A stretch of 64,000 nt of DNA from JBOFBH01 sp051657715 (GCA_051657715.1 JBOFLF010000046.1:16947-80946); one strand, 5' to 3'. Positions 1 through 9,105 are shown, counted from the first letter of the stretch. The notes: generated by a model not told the origin, from the letters alone. Numbers and translations: made by a program.

Positions 1-2
1 TC

Positions 3-140
3 GTCTACTGGCGCGTGGTGCTCGTCAGCGGCATCGCCTTGTTCGTCTTGTCCACCATCCGGGACAACGTCCGCGAGCTGCGTTCTCTTCGGTGGCGGCG
101 GGCCATCCACACCACTCGGGTCCGGCGTTCAGGTCGCTAG
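3..140 (+). CDS. C-terminal end of a membrane protein (partial)
   Basis: An open frame enters from the left edge and stops at TAG 138-140, giving the last 45 residues of a protein. The visible part has one hydrophobic stretch (VVLVSGIALFVLSTI) followed by a strongly basic tail (RELRSLRWRRAIHTTRVRRSGR), which fits the last transmembrane helix and cytoplasmic tail of an integral membrane protein under the positive-inside rule. The family cannot be named from this fragment. It is followed by about 150 bp without a gene before the MFS carrier. Moderately sure that it is coding. Confidence 0.5.
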   Translation, partial: VYWRVVLVSGIALFVLSTIRDNVRELRSLRWRRAIHTTRVRRSGR

Positions 141-291
141 GCACGGACGGCGCATCAGGGCGACTCGGAAGAACTATGACAGAGGGTTGAAACTTAACCA
201 CTGAGGGGCAAGAGTATGCAGACGTGTCGGGGACCCGACGACGCGACGCCGAGCAATCCTTGCCCGGCCTCATTGATCTCGGAGGTCACAC

Positions 292-1701
292 GTGTCCATT
301 CTTAGCCGCGAGCGCAGCATCGCCGGCCTGGGCTATAGCCGGTGGCTCATCCCACCAGCTGCCCTGGCCGTCCACCTGTCCATCGGCCAGGTGTATGCGT
401 TCAGCGTGTTCAAGACCAGCCTGGTCGACCACTTCGATGTCGGCCTGACGCCGATCGCCGTGATCTTCTCGATCGCGATCGTGATGCTCGGGCTGTCCGC
501 TGCCTTCGGCGGTACCTGGATCGAGCGGAACGGACCACGGGCCGCCATGGTGGTGTCGGCGATCTGCTTCAGCTCCGGCCTGCTCATCGGCTCACTGGGT
601 ATCAGCACCGGCCAGCTGTGGCTGCTGTACCTCGGGTACGGCGTCATCGGCGGTATCGGTCTGGGCATCGGCTACATCTCGCCGGTGTCCACTCTCATCA
701 AGTGGTTCCCAGACCGGCCGGGTCTGGCCACAGGACTGGCGATCATGGGTTTCGGCGGCGGCGCCTTGCTGGCTTCTCCGCTGTCCAACTCGCTGCTTGC
801 GCGTTTCGACCCCGCGTTCGACGCCACCGTCAAGGGTGCCGTGGCCGACGGTGGGGCGTTGTCCGCCACGTTCGCCACGCTCGGGGTGCTGTACCTGGTG
901 CTGATGCTGTTCGGCGCGAGCCTGGTGCGGCTGCCCGCGGAAGAGGCCGACGGTGTCACGGTCAACCATCATCGCGAGGGCTGGAACGGCGCCCAGGTTT
1001 CAGCCAAGGGTGCCGTGCGCACCCCGCAGTTCGCCCTGCTGTGGATCGTGTTGTTCTGCAACGTGACCGCGGGGATCGGCATCCTGGAGCAGGCAGCCCC
1101 GATGATCCAGGACTTCTTCCGGGACGGCGGGACCTCCTCGGTCACAGCGGCCGCTGCGGGTGGTTTCGTCGGCGTCTTGGCGATCGCCAACATGACCGGT
1201 CGTGTGGTGTGGTCCTCGACGTCTGATGTCGTGGGGCGACGTCGTATCTACATGCTCTACCTCGGCGCGGGCGCGGTGCTGTACGTCTTGCTGGCTACCG
1301 TCGGCAGTACGTCCACCCTGGCGTTCGTCGCTCTGGCTGCCGGCATTCTCACGTTCTACGGCGGCGGTTTCGCGACCATCCCGGCCTACCTCAAGGATCT
1401 GTTCGGCACCCATCAGGTGGGGGCGATCCACGGTCGGCTGTTGACCGCCTGGTCGTGTGCCGGGGTCGCCGGCCCGTTGATCGTCAACGCCATCATCGAG
1501 CGGGACGGTGAGCCGGGCACGCTCACAGCGTCGTCCTACGAACCGGCGTTGTTCGTGATGGTCGGCCTGCTGGTGATCGGTTTCGTGGCCAACCTGTTGG
1601 TCCGGCCGGTCGATGCCCGCCACTTCGTCCAGCAGCCGACCGTCGATCGCACCGCTTCCACACCCCGCAACCAGGAGGTCGTCAGCCGTGGACCCGCGTG
1701 A
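292..1701 (+). CDS. OFA-family MFS transporter (oxalate/formate antiporter-like)
   Basis: A 469-residue, twelve-helix major facilitator. The N-terminus (HLSIGQVYAFSVFKTSL) and the segment GIGLGIGYISPVSTLIKWFP with PGLATGLAIMGFGGGALL are typical of the OFA subgroup, whose characterised members exchange oxalate and formate or carry other small carboxylates. The GTG start at 292 has GGAGG at 281-285. The reading frame ends inside the next small gene, whose own start lies 14 bases upstream of this stop, so the two are translationally coupled. The convergent neighbour is a formate-dehydrogenase-like oxidoreductase, which makes a small carboxylate an attractive substrate, but this is inference from context only. 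Confidence 0.85.
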   Translation: MSILSRERSIAGLGYSRWLIPPAALAVHLSIGQVYAFSVFKTSLVDHFDVGLTPIAVIFSIAIVMLGLSAAFGGTWIERNGPRAAMVVSAICFSSGLLIGSLGISTGQLWLLYLGYGVIGGIGLGIGYISPVSTLIKWFPDRPGLATGLAIMGFGGGALLASPLSNSLLARFDPAFDATVKGAVADGGALSATFATLGVLYLVLMLFGASLVRLPAEEADGVTVNHHREGWNGAQVSAKGAVRTPQFALLWIVLFCNVTAGIGILEQAAPMIQDFFRDGGTSSVTAAAAGGFVGVLAIANMTGRVVWSSTSDVVGRRRIYMLYLGAGAVLYVLLATVGSTSTLAFVALAAGILTFYGGGFATIPAYLKDLFGTHQVGAIHGRLLTAWSCAGVAGPLIVNAIIERDGEPGTLTASSYEPALFVMVGLLVIGFVANLLVRPVDARHFVQQPTVDRTASTPRNQEVVSRGPA

Positions 1702-1837
1702 GGCTCAGATGCCAACTCAGCAGATTCGAACCACCCCAGGCCCGGTGATCGCCGCCGCCTGGCTGGTGGTGAGCGTGCTGCTCGCCTACGGCCTGTGGCA
1801 GACCGCTCTCAAGGCAGCGAAGCTGTTCACGAGCTAG
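1688..1837 (+). CDS. MFS transporter small subunit
   Basis: A 49-residue protein with a single transmembrane helix (VIAAAWLVVSVLLAYGLWQTALKAAKLF). Short single-helix proteins of this pattern are regularly encoded directly after OFA-type MFS carriers and are annotated as MFS transporter small subunits. The GTG start at 1688 overlaps the end of the carrier gene by 14 bases and has AGGAGG at 1673-1678. A second in-frame start, ATG 1709, has GAGG just upstream and would give 42 residues. The role is presumably to stabilise or modulate the carrier; this is not shown by the sequence. Confidence 0.8.
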   Translation: MDPREAQMPTQQIRTTPGPVIAAAWLVVSVLLAYGLWQTALKAAKLFTS

Positions 1838-1852
1838 CCAGATCTGATCGAC

Positions 1853-1906
1853 CCTGGTGTGGGGTCGTTGAGCGTCGGAGACGGTGCTTGACGACCCCAC
1901 ACCGGG
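1853..1906. terminator. Bidirectional stem-loop between convergent genes
   Basis: A perfect 13-bp inverted repeat (1856-1868 with 1891-1903), extendable to 16 bp with one G-U pair, encloses a 22-base loop. It sits between the end of the MFS small-subunit gene and the end of the convergent molybdopterin oxidoreductase. There is no clear T-run, as is usual for high-GC actinobacterial terminators. It can serve both strands. Confidence 0.65.
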
Positions 1907-2038
1907 TTATGACGGGCACCCCTCGGCAGACCTCGGAAACGGTGTGCGACGAGCGCGATGGGGGAGCGCGATGGGCGCCAACGGGGCTCCGTCGCGGCTG
2001 CTGAATGCGCGGCACGAAACGCAGCGGATGTCTCGCTG

Positions 2039-4378
2039 CTACCCGATGGCGTCGTCGTCGAGGGCGGCATCGATGCTGCCGCCGCCCTGACCGGTCGGCT
2101 CCAAGCGCACCACCAGCGATTTGCTGACCGGAGTCCCTGACTCGGCGGCTACGTGGTCGGCTGGCACCAGCACGTTGGTCTCCGGGAAGTACGCAGCTGC
2201 GCAGTCCGGCGCTGTCGGGTAGGCCACGCACCGGAAACCCGCCGCTCGTCGTTCACCGTCGGACCACTCGGTGACCAGGTCGACCACGTCGCCGTCGTGC
2301 AAGCCGCGGGCGTGCAGGTCATCCGGGTGCACCAAGACGACGCGACGTCCCCCGTGGATACCGCGATACCGGTCATCGGGGCCGTACACGGTGGTGTTGA
2401 ACTGGTCATGGCTGCGGATCGTCTGCAGCAGGAGGCATCCGTCGGGCAGGCGCAGCGGCTGTAGGTCGCTGACAGTGAATCGCGCGTGTCCGTCAGGGGT
2501 GTCGAAGCGCCGCTCGTCCCGCGGCCGGTGCGGGAGCAGGAAGCCGCGCCGGTCGGCCGCCAGCCGAGCGTTGAAGTCGGTGAAGCCGGGGATGGTGCGC
2601 GCGATCGAATCGCGGATCGTGGCGTAGGTCTGCGAGTACTGCTCCCACGGCACGGGGTGCTCGGGGCCAAGAACGTGCCGAGCCAGCCGCGCCACCAATG
2701 TGGGCTCGCCGATCACCTTCGGGGATGGCGGGGCCAGCCGGCCGATGCTCGGGCGCACCTGTCCCTGGGAGTCTTCCACGGTGACCACCTGGGGCCCAGA
2801 CGCGGTGGCATCGGTGTCGGTCCGCCCGCGGACCGGAAGGATGAGCGCGGTCTGTCCGGTCACGGTGTGCGAGCGGTTGAGCTTCGTGGAGATCTGGACG
2901 GTCAGGTCGCAGCTGCGCAACCCCCGGTAGACGGCGGGCGTGTCCGGGGTCGCGGTGGCGAAGTTGCCGCCGAGTCCGACGAACACGCGGATCCGACCGT
3001 CCCGCAACGCCTGGACGGTCCCGACGGCGTTCAGGCCGGGCTGGTATCGAGGGGTGAAACCGAACTCCGCGCCGATCGCGTCCAGGAACGCCGGGGTGGC
3101 GTGGTCGTTGATACCCATGGTGCGGTCGCCCTGCACGTTGCTGTGCCCGCGGACCGGGCACGGGCCGGCGCCCGGCTTGCCGATGTTCCCCTGCAGCAGC
3201 AGCACGTTGACGATCTCGCGGATGGACGCGACCGCGTCGGCGTGCTGGGTGAGACCCATCGCCCAGCAGATCGTGGTGGCCCGGCTGCGGACGAACAGGT
3301 CAGCCAGCTGTCGCAGCTGGGTTCGACTCAAGCCAGTGTCCTGTTCCACCGCCGTCCAGTCCACGGACCGCACATGTGCCGCGTACTCGTCGTACCCGCT
3401 GGTGCTGGATGCGATGAAGTCCTGGTCGAGCACGGTGCCGGGGGCGGCGTCCTCCGCGTCGAGCAGGAGTGCGCCGAGACCCTGCAGCAGGGCCTTGTCG
3501 CCACCGAGGCGGACCTGCAGGTGCAGGTCCGCGATCGGTGTGCCACCGCCGACCAGGCCCCGCGCGGTCTGTGGGTTCCGGAACTTGAGCAACCCGGCTT
3601 CTGGCAATGGGTTTACCGCCACCACGACGGCGCCGTTCTGCTTGGCGCGCTCCACATGGGTGAGCATCCGGGGAGCGTTGCTGCCCGGATTCTGACCCAT
3701 GATGACGATCAGCTCCGCCTGCTCCAGGCTCTCCACGGTGACCGCGCCCTTGCCGATGCCCAGGGTGCTGATCATCGCCACCCCGCTCGACTCGTGACAC
3801 ATGTTCGAGCAGTCCGGGAGGTTGTTCGTCCCGTACGCCCGGACGAATGCCTGGTAGAGGTAGGCAGCTTCGTTGCTGGTGCGGCCGGAGGTGTAGAAGG
3901 CGGCCTGATCCGGGTTTTCCAGGCCGACCAGGTGCTCGGCGATCAACGCGAAGGCGTCCTCCCACTCGATGGGCTCGTAGTGGGTCGCGCCAGGTCGCAG
4001 GACCATCGGCTCGGTAAGGCGGCCTTGCTGACCGAGCCACCACTCGCTGCGCTCGTCCAGGTCGGCCACCGGGTGTCGAGCGAAGAACTCGCGGTCCACC
4101 ACCCGGGTGGTGGCCTCCCAGGCCACCGCCTTGCTGCCGTTCTCGCAGAACTCCGCCGTCCGACGGTGCTCCGGGTCCGGCCACGCGCAGGACGGGCAGT
4201 CGAATCCGCCCTCCTGGTTCATCCGTCGCAAGACCTGGGCGCTGCGGGCTAGGCCCATGTGGCGGACGCTGCCGACCACGGACGACCGGATGGCTGGTAA
4301 CCCGGCCACGGCCTCGGACGGTCGGGTCACCTGGATAGGGGTGTCTGACTGATCCGGCACTTTTGCGGCATCTGGCAT
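2039..4378 (-). CDS. FdhF/YdeP-family molybdopterin oxidoreductase
   Basis: A 779-residue member of the molybdopterin (bis-MGD) oxidoreductase superfamily. The N-terminal GGFDCPSCAWPDP motif, the PDCSNMCHESSG segment (Cys at the position used for Mo/Se ligation in formate dehydrogenases) and the C-terminal cofactor-binding domain (TIRSHDQFNTTVYGPDDRYRG) match the FdhF/YdeP family. No twin-arginine signal is present, so it is likely cytoplasmic. YdeP of E. coli is linked to acid resistance; the substrate of actinobacterial homologues is generally not established. It converges on the OFA carrier and its small subunit across a shared stem-loop. Formate oxidation is possible but unproven. Confidence 0.88.
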   Translation of the reverse strand: MPDAAKVPDQSDTPIQVTRPSEAVAGLPAIRSSVVGSVRHMGLARSAQVLRRMNQEGGFDCPSCAWPDPEHRRTAEFCENGSKAVAWEATTRVVDREFFARHPVADLDERSEWWLGQQGRLTEPMVLRPGATHYEPIEWEDAFALIAEHLVGLENPDQAAFYTSGRTSNEAAYLYQAFVRAYGTNNLPDCSNMCHESSGVAMISTLGIGKGAVTVESLEQAELIVIMGQNPGSNAPRMLTHVERAKQNGAVVVAVNPLPEAGLLKFRNPQTARGLVGGGTPIADLHLQVRLGGDKALLQGLGALLLDAEDAAPGTVLDQDFIASSTSGYDEYAAHVRSVDWTAVEQDTGLSRTQLRQLADLFVRSRATTICWAMGLTQHADAVASIREIVNVLLLQGNIGKPGAGPCPVRGHSNVQGDRTMGINDHATPAFLDAIGAEFGFTPRYQPGLNAVGTVQALRDGRIRVFVGLGGNFATATPDTPAVYRGLRSCDLTVQISTKLNRSHTVTGQTALILPVRGRTDTDATASGPQVVTVEDSQGQVRPSIGRLAPPSPKVIGEPTLVARLARHVLGPEHPVPWEQYSQTYATIRDSIARTIPGFTDFNARLAADRRGFLLPHRPRDERRFDTPDGHARFTVSDLQPLRLPDGCLLLQTIRSHDQFNTTVYGPDDRYRGIHGGRRVVLVHPDDLHARGLHDGDVVDLVTEWSDGERRAAGFRCVAYPTAPDCAAAYFPETNVLVPADHVAAESGTPVSKSLVVRLEPTGQGGGSIDAALDDDAIG

Positions 4379-4573
4379 AGACCCATCGTAGGCTTGTCGT
4401 CGGCGTGGTGGTCGTCGACTTCGCTGAAGCCGGCCGGGTCTCGTGGAGGGTCGCTTGCGCGGACGGGGCCAGGTCTAGTGGACTAGCTTCCGACACCAAC
4501 CGAAGCAGGTGACCGCCACCTGGTCACCCACCCGGCACGCACAGACCCGGGGACAGACGGAGGAGCGACCATC

Positions 4574-5002
4574 GTGAGTGCCACCGCGGACGCCGCGGCC
4601 GACCGGGGGTTCATCAGTCGGCTGGGTCTGCACCAAGGCCAGGTTGTTCAGGAATTGGGCTGGGACGACGACGCGGACGACGGGGTGCGTCAGGCGATCG
4701 AGGGCGCCGTCGCCGGTGAGCTGCTCGACGAGGAGTCCGACGAGGTCGCGGACATCGTGGTGCTCTGGTGGCGCGAGGACGAGGGCGATCTGGTTGACGC
4801 GTTGGTTGACGCGCTGACCAACCTGGCGGACGGTGGCGCGGTGCTGCTGCTCACCCCGAAGGCCGGACGTGATGGTCATGTCCAGGCCAGCGATGTCGCG
4901 GAGGCCGCGCTCGCTGCTGGCCTGCACAGCACCAGTACGGTGGCTGCTGGCTCGGATTGGAGTGCCACCCGGCTGGTGGCCCCGCGGTCCGGACGCAAGT
5001 GA
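4574..5002 (+). CDS. DUF3052 family protein
   Basis: A 142-residue acidic protein matching the DUF3052 family of actinobacteria (homologue of Rv2239c by position and length). The core reads FISRLGLHQGQVVQELGWDDD, followed by an acidic middle (LLDEESDEVADIVVLWWREDEGDL) and a C-terminal segment resembling a small alpha/beta domain. Function is unknown. The GTG start at 4574 follows the purine-rich GGAGGAGCG. It is directly upstream of the AhpE-like peroxiredoxin, the same order as in M. tuberculosis, and divergent from the molybdopterin oxidoreductase across about 195 bp. Confidence 0.85.
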   Translation: MSATADAAADRGFISRLGLHQGQVVQELGWDDDADDGVRQAIEGAVAGELLDEESDEVADIVVLWWREDEGDLVDALVDALTNLADGGAVLLLTPKAGRDGHVQASDVAEAALAAGLHSTSTVAAGSDWSATRLVAPRSGRK

Positions 5003-5080
5003 GCTGCCGGCGATAGCTCGCCCCTGCCTGCCCTTGTCACGCCCACCTGCCACGCCTATCGCACACGGGAGACGATGACC

Positions 5081-5551
5081 ATGAGTGACCTGAGCGCGCC
5101 CGGCCCCGAGGTCGGCGCTGCGGCACCGGACTTCACCCTGAAGGATCAGCAGGGGCAGGACGTCACCCTGTCCACGCTGGATCGGGCCGCCCTGCTGGTG
5201 TTCTACCCATTCGCGTTCTCCGGGATCTGCACCGGTGAGCTGTGCCAGATCCGCGACGACCTGTCCGCCTTCGAGAACGACGCCGTGCGGGTCATGGGGA
5301 TCTCGTGTGATCCGATGTGGTCGTTGCGGGCGTGGGGCGAGGACCAGGGCTACACCTTCCCGTTGTTGTCCGATTTCTGGCCGCACGGCGCGGTCGCCCA
5401 GGACTATGGCGTGTTCAACGCCGACGCGGGCTTCGCTGTTCGGGGCACCTTCTTGGTGGACGCCGCCGGTGTGCTGCGGTGGAAGGTCGTGAATGGGCCG
5501 GGCGAGGCCCGAGACATCAGCGCTTATCGGGAGGCTTTGGCTACGTTGTAG
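5081..5551 (+). CDS. ahpE: Peroxiredoxin, AhpE type
   Basis: A thioredoxin-fold peroxidase of 156 residues. The peroxidatic cysteine is in FAFSGICTGELC (Cys50 from the chosen start), equivalent to the FPFAFTGVCTGEL motif of AhpE. It reduces H2O2, organic peroxides or peroxynitrite in the cytoplasm. ATG 5081 is preferred over ATG 5075 because GGGAGA at 5067-5072 is 8 bases from 5081 but only 2 from 5075. It lies downstream of DUF3052, as ahpE (Rv2238c) does in M. tuberculosis. A second cysteine (Cys55) five residues on is common in the subfamily. Confidence 0.9.
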   Translation: MSDLSAPGPEVGAAAPDFTLKDQQGQDVTLSTLDRAALLVFYPFAFSGICTGELCQIRDDLSAFENDAVRVMGISCDPMWSLRAWGEDQGYTFPLLSDFWPHGAVAQDYGVFNADAGFAVRGTFLVDAAGVLRWKVVNGPGEARDISAYREALATL

Positions 5552-5645
5552 ACCTCCGCCGTGAGGCGGTGGTGCGCTCGCGACAGTGGTGGTCGGCGGT
5601 AGCGGCCCGTCGCTATCCGGGTCGACTCGCCACTGGCCGAAGGAT

Positions 5646-5718
5646 GGGCCTGTAGCTCAGCTGGTAGAGCACCGCGTTTACACCGCGGGTGTCGTCGGTT
5701 CGAACCCGGCCGGGCCCA
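5646..5718 (+). tRNA. tRNA-Val (anticodon TAC)
   Basis: A complete 73-base cloverleaf. The acceptor arms 5646-5652 and 5711-5717 pair over 7 bp with one G-U. The D-loop reads AGCTCAGCTGGTAGAGC, the anticodon stem CCGCG/CGCGG encloses TTTACAC (anticodon TAC at 5679-5681), and the T-arm holds GGTTCGAACCC. The discriminator is A5718 and CCA is not encoded. A valine tRNA also lies near ahpE in mycobacteria. Confidence 0.96.
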
Positions 5719-5853
5719 CGAGAGCCGTCGTATGCCCTGCCTTTCTGATCAGGGCACGATGGGCGCCCCAGCCGTCGTCCCGCCGCCCGATCAGGCGGTT
5801 GGATGGTTGCCCAACCGGCGGTCGGGCGGTGCTGGGCGGTCGCTGGATAGGTT

Positions 5854-7086
5854 GTGCCCGTGACCCCAACGAGCCGGAAAGCCAGCCCTTCAGCGGAGGG
5901 TCGGAGCCAGCGTTCCGGCCACGAGCAACCGGTCAAGTTGTCACGGGTGATCGATGTGCTGGACGGGTTGTACCCACCACCCAGTGCCATGAGCTGGGAC
6001 GCTGTCGGGCTGGTGTGCGGCGATCCGGACCAGCATGTGCGGCGGGTGCTCCTCGCGGTCGATCCGACCGCTGCCGTGGTGGACGAGGCGTTGCAGTGGG
6101 GCGCTGATGTGCTGATCGCCCACCACCCGCTGTTGCTGCGCGGCGTCCACGGGGTGCCGGCGACGACGGCGAAGGGTCGGGTGGTCCATCGGCTGATCCG
6201 AGGCAACTGCGCCCTGTACGTGGCGCACACCAACGCGGATATCGCCTCGCCTGGGGTCAGTGACGCGCTCGCCCGGGTGCTGGGCCTCGACGACCTGCAC
6301 CCCTTGACACCGCACCCGACCCAGCAGCTCGACAAGGTCGTGGCCTTCGTGCCGACGGCGGACGCCGATCGATTGGTCGACGCCCTCGCGGACGCCGGTG
6401 CCGGCGCTGTCGGTGAGTACAGCCGGTGCGCGTGGACCGCGACCGGTACCGGAACCTTCACGCCGGGGACGACGGCTCAGCCGGCGATCGGCCAGCCGGG
6501 TCGGGTCGAGCAAGTCCTGGAGAGCCGGGTTGAGATGGTGGTGCCACGTCAGCGCCGGCTCTCCGTAGTCGCGGCGCTGCGTGCCGCGCATCCCTATGAA
6601 GAGCCCGCTTTCGACATCCTCGAGCTGGCCGACCCGGGGCGCGGCACCGGAGTCGGCCGGGTGGGTCAGCTGGTTCGGCCGATGACGCTGGAGCAGTTCG
6701 CCCGACACGTGGCCACCGTGTTGCCCGCCACCGTCCAGGGGGTTCGGGTGGCCGGGGACGCCGACGCTGTCGTTCGGCGGGTGGCGGTGGTCGGTGGTGC
6801 CGGTGACAGTGAGTTTGCCGCCGTGCGGGCCAGCGGCGCCGACGTCTACCTGACAGCGGACCTTCGGCATCATCCGGTCAGCGAGGCTCGGGAGACGGCC
6901 GGCGGCGGGCCTCCGTACATCGTGGATGTCTCGCACTGGGCCAGCGAGTGGCCATGGCTGGCTGGATGCGAGAGCGGGTTGGCGGCTGGCCTCGGCCCGG
7001 CCGGCAGTACCGTAGAGACCCGCGTCAGCACGACGCGGACCGACCCGTGGACGATGCACGTTCCGAGCCGAGGGAGCCAGCCCTGA
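5854..7086 (+). CDS. Nif3-like dinuclear metal centre protein
   Basis: A 410-residue protein of the NIF3/YbgI family (Rv2230c homologue). Metal ligands appear in the IAHHPLLLRGVH and VAHTNADIAS motifs and again near the C-terminus (DVSHWASEWP). A PII-like insert of about 120 residues separates the two halves, as in the long YqfO-type members. The molecular role is uncertain; some members are annotated as GTP cyclohydrolase 1 type 2. GTG 5854 and GTG 5860 are both possible starts. The following zinc-ribbon gene starts within its 3' end, so the two are translationally coupled. Confidence 0.9.
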   Translation: MPVTPTSRKASPSAEGRSQRSGHEQPVKLSRVIDVLDGLYPPPSAMSWDAVGLVCGDPDQHVRRVLLAVDPTAAVVDEALQWGADVLIAHHPLLLRGVHGVPATTAKGRVVHRLIRGNCALYVAHTNADIASPGVSDALARVLGLDDLHPLTPHPTQQLDKVVAFVPTADADRLVDALADAGAGAVGEYSRCAWTATGTGTFTPGTTAQPAIGQPGRVEQVLESRVEMVVPRQRRLSVVAALRAAHPYEEPAFDILELADPGRGTGVGRVGQLVRPMTLEQFARHVATVLPATVQGVRVAGDADAVVRRVAVVGGAGDSEFAAVRASGADVYLTADLRHHPVSEARETAGGGPPYIVDVSHWASEWPWLAGCESGLAAGLGPAGSTVETRVSTTRTDPWTMHVPSRGSQP

Positions 7087-7820
7087 TCGCGCCTGCTGCC
7101 GACCAGCTTCGCCTGCTGGACGTCCAGCGCACCGATACCCGGTTGGACCAGATCGCACACGCTCACCGCACGCTGCCGGGGCGGGTCCAGCTAGCCGAGT
7201 TGAGCCAGCGCGAACGCGGCATCCAGGACCGCTTGACCGACAGTCGGGCTGCCGTCGACGCCATCAAGCGCGAGGTCTCGAAGGCGGATGCGGACGTCGA
7301 GCAGGTCCGCCGCCGTGCCGAGCGCGACCGAGCACGGTTGGATGCCGGGCAAGGCAGCCCGAAAGAGCTGGAGTCTCTGCAGCACGAACTGGGTTCCCTG
7401 GCCCGTCGGCAGGGCGACCTGGAAGATCTCGAGCTGGATGCCATGGAACGCCTGGAGGCAGCCATCGCCGACGTGGGTGTGATCGACATCGAGTTGAGTG
7501 ACATCACAGCCAGGATCGAGCGGGTGTCCGCCGCACTGGACGCCGCGGTCACGGAACTGGACGTTGAGCGCCGGACGCGTCAACAGGAACGCGCGGCGTT
7601 CGCCGATGGTCTGGACGCTGGCTTGCTGGAGCTGTACGAGAAGGTCCGCACCGTGTCCGGGACCGGTGCGGCGCAGTTGCGGTCACGGCGGTGTGAGGGA
7701 TGCCGGCTCGAGCTGACCCCTCAGGACTTGCAGCGGATCCGCGCTGCTGCCGCCGACCACGTGGTGCGGTGCGAGGAGTGTCGACGAATCCTGGTGCGGA
7801 CGCCCGAGTCGGGTCTGTGA
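7047..7820 (+). CDS. Zinc-ribbon coiled-coil protein (zf-RING_7 / C4-type)
   Basis: A 257-residue protein homologous to Rv2229c. It starts with QLRLLDVQRTDTRLDQIAH, continues as a long alpha-helical coiled coil of about 150 residues rich in E, R, Q and L, and ends in a C4 zinc ribbon (RRCEGCRLEL and VRCEECRRIL). The function of this conserved family is unknown; a nucleic-acid or scaffold role has been suggested for coiled coils of this shape. The upstream in-frame GTG 7047 was chosen because the family core begins too close to the Nif3 stop for a downstream start; it overlaps nif3 by 40 bases. The stop overlaps the next GTG by four bases. Confidence 0.85.
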   Translation: MDDARSEPREPALIAPAADQLRLLDVQRTDTRLDQIAHAHRTLPGRVQLAELSQRERGIQDRLTDSRAAVDAIKREVSKADADVEQVRRRAERDRARLDAGQGSPKELESLQHELGSLARRQGDLEDLELDAMERLEAAIADVGVIDIELSDITARIERVSAALDAAVTELDVERRTRQQERAAFADGLDAGLLELYEKVRTVSGTGAAQLRSRRCEGCRLELTPQDLQRIRAAAADHVVRCEECRRILVRTPESGL

Positions 7821-8959
7821 GTGGCCGATTCGTCGTCGAGGCAGACGGCGGCTCGCGAGGCAACCCGGGGCCGGCAGCGTACGGGGTGGTGATCCGGGAT
7901 GCGTCCACTGGGCAGGTGGTGGCCCGCCTCGCCGAGGCGATCGGGGAGGCCAGCAACAACGTCGCGGAGTATCGGGGGCTGATCGCGGGACTGTCCGCGG
8001 TGGCCGCGTTGGACTCGCATGCCGTCGTCGAGGTCCGGTTGGACTCGCGGCTGGTGGTCGAGCAGATGTCCGGCCGGTGGAAGATCAAGCACCCGGACAT
8101 GCGGCGCCTGGCGCTGCAGGCTCGGCAGCTGCTGGATCAGGCGCAGATCCGCTACGTCTGGGTGCCTCGGGCGCAGAACGCGGACGCTGACCGGTTGGCG
8201 AACGAGGCACTTGACGATGCCGCGATCGGCCGACCCTGGCGTGGTGCCGCTGAGCTAGCCGACCGACCTGCAGCCGGTAGAGCCAGTCGGCCTACGCACG
8301 GTGTCGTCGACTCCTCGGCGCCGACCACCCTGCTGCTGGTCCGGCATGCGGTGACGGAGCTGACCACGCAGCGGCGATTCTCCGGTTGCGGCGGACAGGA
8401 TCCGCAGCTCAGCGAGCTGGGCCGTCGCCAGGCCACCGCGCTGGCCGATCGGTTGGCTCACGACAGCCAGGACGATATGCCGTGGGACGTCGTGGTGTGC
8501 TCACCACGGCGACGTACCCGGGAGACAGCCGAGGCGATCGCGAGCAGGATCGGTCTGCCGGTCCATCCCGATCCGGGCTGGGCCGAGACCGACTTCGGGG
8601 CCTGGGACGGTCTGACCGCGGCCGAGGTCGTCGACCGGTGGCCGGACGATTACCGCGCCTGGTTGGCGTCCACCGCAGTCGCGCCGCCGGGTGGTGAGAG
8701 CGCTGACGCGATGGCCGTACGGGTGGTACAGGCACGTGACCGGGTGCTGGCCCGATGGCCCGGCCGCCGGATCGTGGTGGTCACGCATGCTGGTCCGGTG
8801 CGGACGTTCGTGACGGCCGCGCTGGGCGTGCCGGTCGAGGTCGCGTGGCGGCTGGAGGTGGCGCCGGCGTCGGTGACGCGGGTGCGCTGGTGGCTCGACG
8901 GCGGTGTGAGCGTGGCTGGGCTCAACAGTGTCGATCATCTGCGCCCTGGTACCGGTTGA
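7817..8959 (+). CDS. Bifunctional RNase HI / alpha-ribazole phosphatase-like (CobC) protein
   Basis: A 380-residue two-domain enzyme like Rv2228c. The N-terminal 140 residues are an RNase HI domain (ADGGSRGNPGPAAYG with the first catalytic Asp, NNVAEYRGL with the Glu, and LDSRLVVEQMSGRWKIKHP with the next Asp). The C-terminal 205 residues are a histidine phosphatase (LLVRHAVTELT, SPRRRTRETAE, VVTHAGPVR) resembling CobC, which dephosphorylates alpha-ribazole phosphate or adenosylcobalamin phosphate. The start GTG overlaps the preceding stop (GTGA, 7817-7820). The CobC half could complete the nucleotide-loop pathway whose CobU, CobT and CobS are at 50.7-54.5 kb. Confidence 0.9.
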   Translation: MSGRFVVEADGGSRGNPGPAAYGVVIRDASTGQVVARLAEAIGEASNNVAEYRGLIAGLSAVAALDSHAVVEVRLDSRLVVEQMSGRWKIKHPDMRRLALQARQLLDQAQIRYVWVPRAQNADADRLANEALDDAAIGRPWRGAAELADRPAAGRASRPTHGVVDSSAPTTLLLVRHAVTELTTQRRFSGCGGQDPQLSELGRRQATALADRLAHDSQDDMPWDVVVCSPRRRTRETAEAIASRIGLPVHPDPGWAETDFGAWDGLTAAEVVDRWPDDYRAWLASTAVAPPGGESADAMAVRVVQARDRVLARWPGRRIVVVTHAGPVRTFVTAALGVPVEVAWRLEVAPASVTRVRWWLDGGVSVAGLNSVDHLRPGTG

Positions 8960-9105
8960 ATCGACGACGTCCTAAGCCCCCCTGGCGCCATCGACCTCGC
9001 GCCAAGCCGACTTCTCGTCGATTGTCCGCCATGGCTCGTCGGTTGTCGGCCATGGCCGATGAGGGTCGCCAGACTGTGGGATGCGCGGCACTAAGGTGAG
9101 CAGTC

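Noticed and set aside
2486..4252. 588-codon plus-strand frame opposite the molybdopterin oxidoreductase
   Set aside because: Composition is that of a complementary-strand shadow, and the FdhF/YdeP motifs are all on the minus strand.
5556..5569. Small hairpin after the peroxiredoxin gene as a terminator
   Set aside because: Only a 5-bp CCGCC/GGCGG stem with a 4-base loop and no T-run; too weak to call.
8960..9105. Repeated CGTCG-TTGTC-GCCATGGC units before the RNB gene
   Set aside because: Two imperfect copies of about 20 bp; no clear dyad or known motif, so not called as an operator.
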